In this document: positions 63,245-64,000 of the stretch, one piece after another
How positions within the stretch are numbered: position 1 is the stretch's first letter
Layout of the letters: each line of letters starts with the position of its first letter
Assembly (NCBI RefSeq): GCF_019219025.1
Contig: NZ_JAHUWN010000006.1
Span: 1 to 64,000, forward strand
Reading direction: 5' to 3'
DNA: 64,000 nt
DNA from: Bacillus sp. sid0103
GTDB lineage: Bacteria; Bacillota; Bacilli; Bacillales_B; DSM-18226
Notes under the pieces: model-generated
Database searches by the model: none
The model's input: only the letters and a program-made list of their open reading frames with translations
What the model was told of the DNA's origin: nothing
Made by a program: the position numbers and the translations under genes

Positions 63245-64000
63245 ATGGCAAACAAGGAATTGAGTAGGGGCTTAAGTTCACGCCATATTCAAATGATTGC
63301 TTTGGGCGGAACGATTGGTGTAGGTCTATTTATGGGTTCTTCCAGCACAATAGGCTGGACGGGTCCATCCGTAATGTTAGCTTATGGAATTACAGGAATT
63401 TTTCTATATTTGATTATGCGCGCCATGGGCGAAATGCTCTATTTAGAACCAAGTACAGGTTCATTTGCAACATTTGGATATAAGTATATTCATCCAATAG
63501 CGGGATATATGACTGCCTGGAGCAACTGGTTCCAGTGGGTAGTTGTCGGCATGGCGGAAGTTATTGCAATCGGCACATATATGCAGTATTGGTTTCCAGA
63601 TCTTCCTGCGTGGATTCCAGGCCTAATCGCAATGATTATCCTTGGAGCGGCAAACTTTATTTCTGTTAAATCATTTGGTGAATTCGAATTTTGGTTTGCT
63701 TTGATTAAAGTAGTTACGATTGTATTGATGATTGTTGCAGGTTTCGGCCTGATTTTCTTCGGCTTTGGCAACGGAGGAGAAGCGACCGGACTATCAAACC
63801 TCTGGAAAAATGGCGGCTTCTTTACTGGCGGAGTGAAAGGATTCCTTTTTGCCCTATCACTTGTTGTTGGTGCGTATCAAGGTGTAGAGCTTATCGGTAT
63901 TACAGCTGGTGAAGCGAAAGATCCTCAGAAAACGATAAGGAACGCGATTCAAAGTACAATCTGGCGTATCCTCGTGTTCTATATTGGCGCAATTTTTGTT
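63245..64000 (+). CDS. Amino-acid permease (APC family), 3' part outside window
   Basis: 252 codons present. [20 protein letters not shown] is the first-helix APC signature; [31 protein letters not shown] and [20 protein letters not shown] follow. RBS AGAGGGGG. The group includes RocE, AapA and similar importers. Position after kbl-tdh makes threonine, serine or glycine plausible substrates (inference). Confidence 0.88.
   Translation, partial: MANKELSRGLSSRHIQMIALGGTIGVGLFMGSSSTIGWTGPSVMLAYGITGIFLYLIMRAMGEMLYLEPSTGSFATFGYKYIHPIAGYMTAWSNWFQWVVVGMAEVIAIGTYMQYWFPDLPAWIPGLIAMIILGAANFISVKSFGEFEFWFALIKVVTIVLMIVAGFGLIFFGFGNGGEATGLSNLWKNGGFFTGGVKGFLFALSLVVGAYQGVELIGITAGEAKDPQKTIRNAIQSTIWRILVFYIGAIFV

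Noticed and set aside
1..64000. tRNA, rRNA or CRISPR arrays
   Set aside because: No cloverleaf-like, rRNA-like or regular repeat-spacer sequence was seen on either strand.

Overview
The window looks like a chromosome segment of an endospore-forming Bacillaceae. It is AT-rich, uses TTG and GTG starts behind strong AGGAGG-type ribosome binding sites, and carries a GerA/GerB/GerC germinant-receptor operon, a YjcZ-like small membrane protein, a ScoC/Hpr regulator, an FbpB-type small basic protein and a Kbl/Tdh threonine-degradation pair. All calls come from reading the sequence and translations by eye; no database or structure search was run.

Layout. 1-5.2 kb: the end of an NADP-dependent oxidoreductase, a 5'-truncated IS110 transposase followed by a GC-rich structured stretch, then an ArsR-type regulator and an Old Yellow Enzyme gene that share an inverted operator, a Dabb protein and a flavodoxin-fold quinone reductase. 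5.4-9.1 kb (minus): germinant receptor operon in order B-A-C. 9.5-22.4 kb: an aromatic-catabolism region. The flavin reductase is intact, but the hydroxyquinol-type intradiol dioxygenase and the maleylacetate reductase are decayed. The CoA-transferase pair and thiolase that would finish a 3-oxoadipate pathway are intact. Between them lie a ScoC-like MarR regulator, an unusual XylR_N-V4R-PucR regulator, a partial copy of that regulator beside an IS6 transposase tail, a group II intron behind a terminator (its reverse transcriptase is frameshifted), and a GH3-DUF4309 lipoprotein.

23.3-26.6 kb (minus): a secreted protein of eleven Ig-like domains in which a five-domain block seems to be duplicated. 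27-38.5 kb: a copper/metal island with a truncated Fe-S membrane protein, csoR, copZ and copA with two matching CsoR-type boxes, a siroheme/Fe-S reductase-like protein, a YdhK lipoprotein, an F510_1955-type beta-propeller lipoprotein, a two-component system, a small Cys-rich secreted peptide, and several frameshifted genes (MBL hydrolase, TVP38 protein, Met-rich membrane protein, cupredoxin). 39.6-44.2 kb: a LacI regulator, tandem LacI-type operators and a large secreted GH43 enzyme.

45.9-59.5 kb: the most coherent system. A likely operon encodes an AbgA paralogue, a complete Opp/Dpp-type ABC transporter, AbgA, a CapA-like phosphoesterase-fold protein and AbgB, followed by a threonine-synthase-like PLP enzyme and a convergent LysR gene. 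It resembles the E. coli p-aminobenzoyl-glutamate locus with AbgT replaced by an ABC importer. 60.8-64 kb: kbl, SDR-type tdh and the start of an amino-acid permease.

Many genes are broken, and at least four breaks are one-base length changes in mononucleotide runs. The region is therefore either decaying accessory DNA or contains assembly errors in homopolymers.
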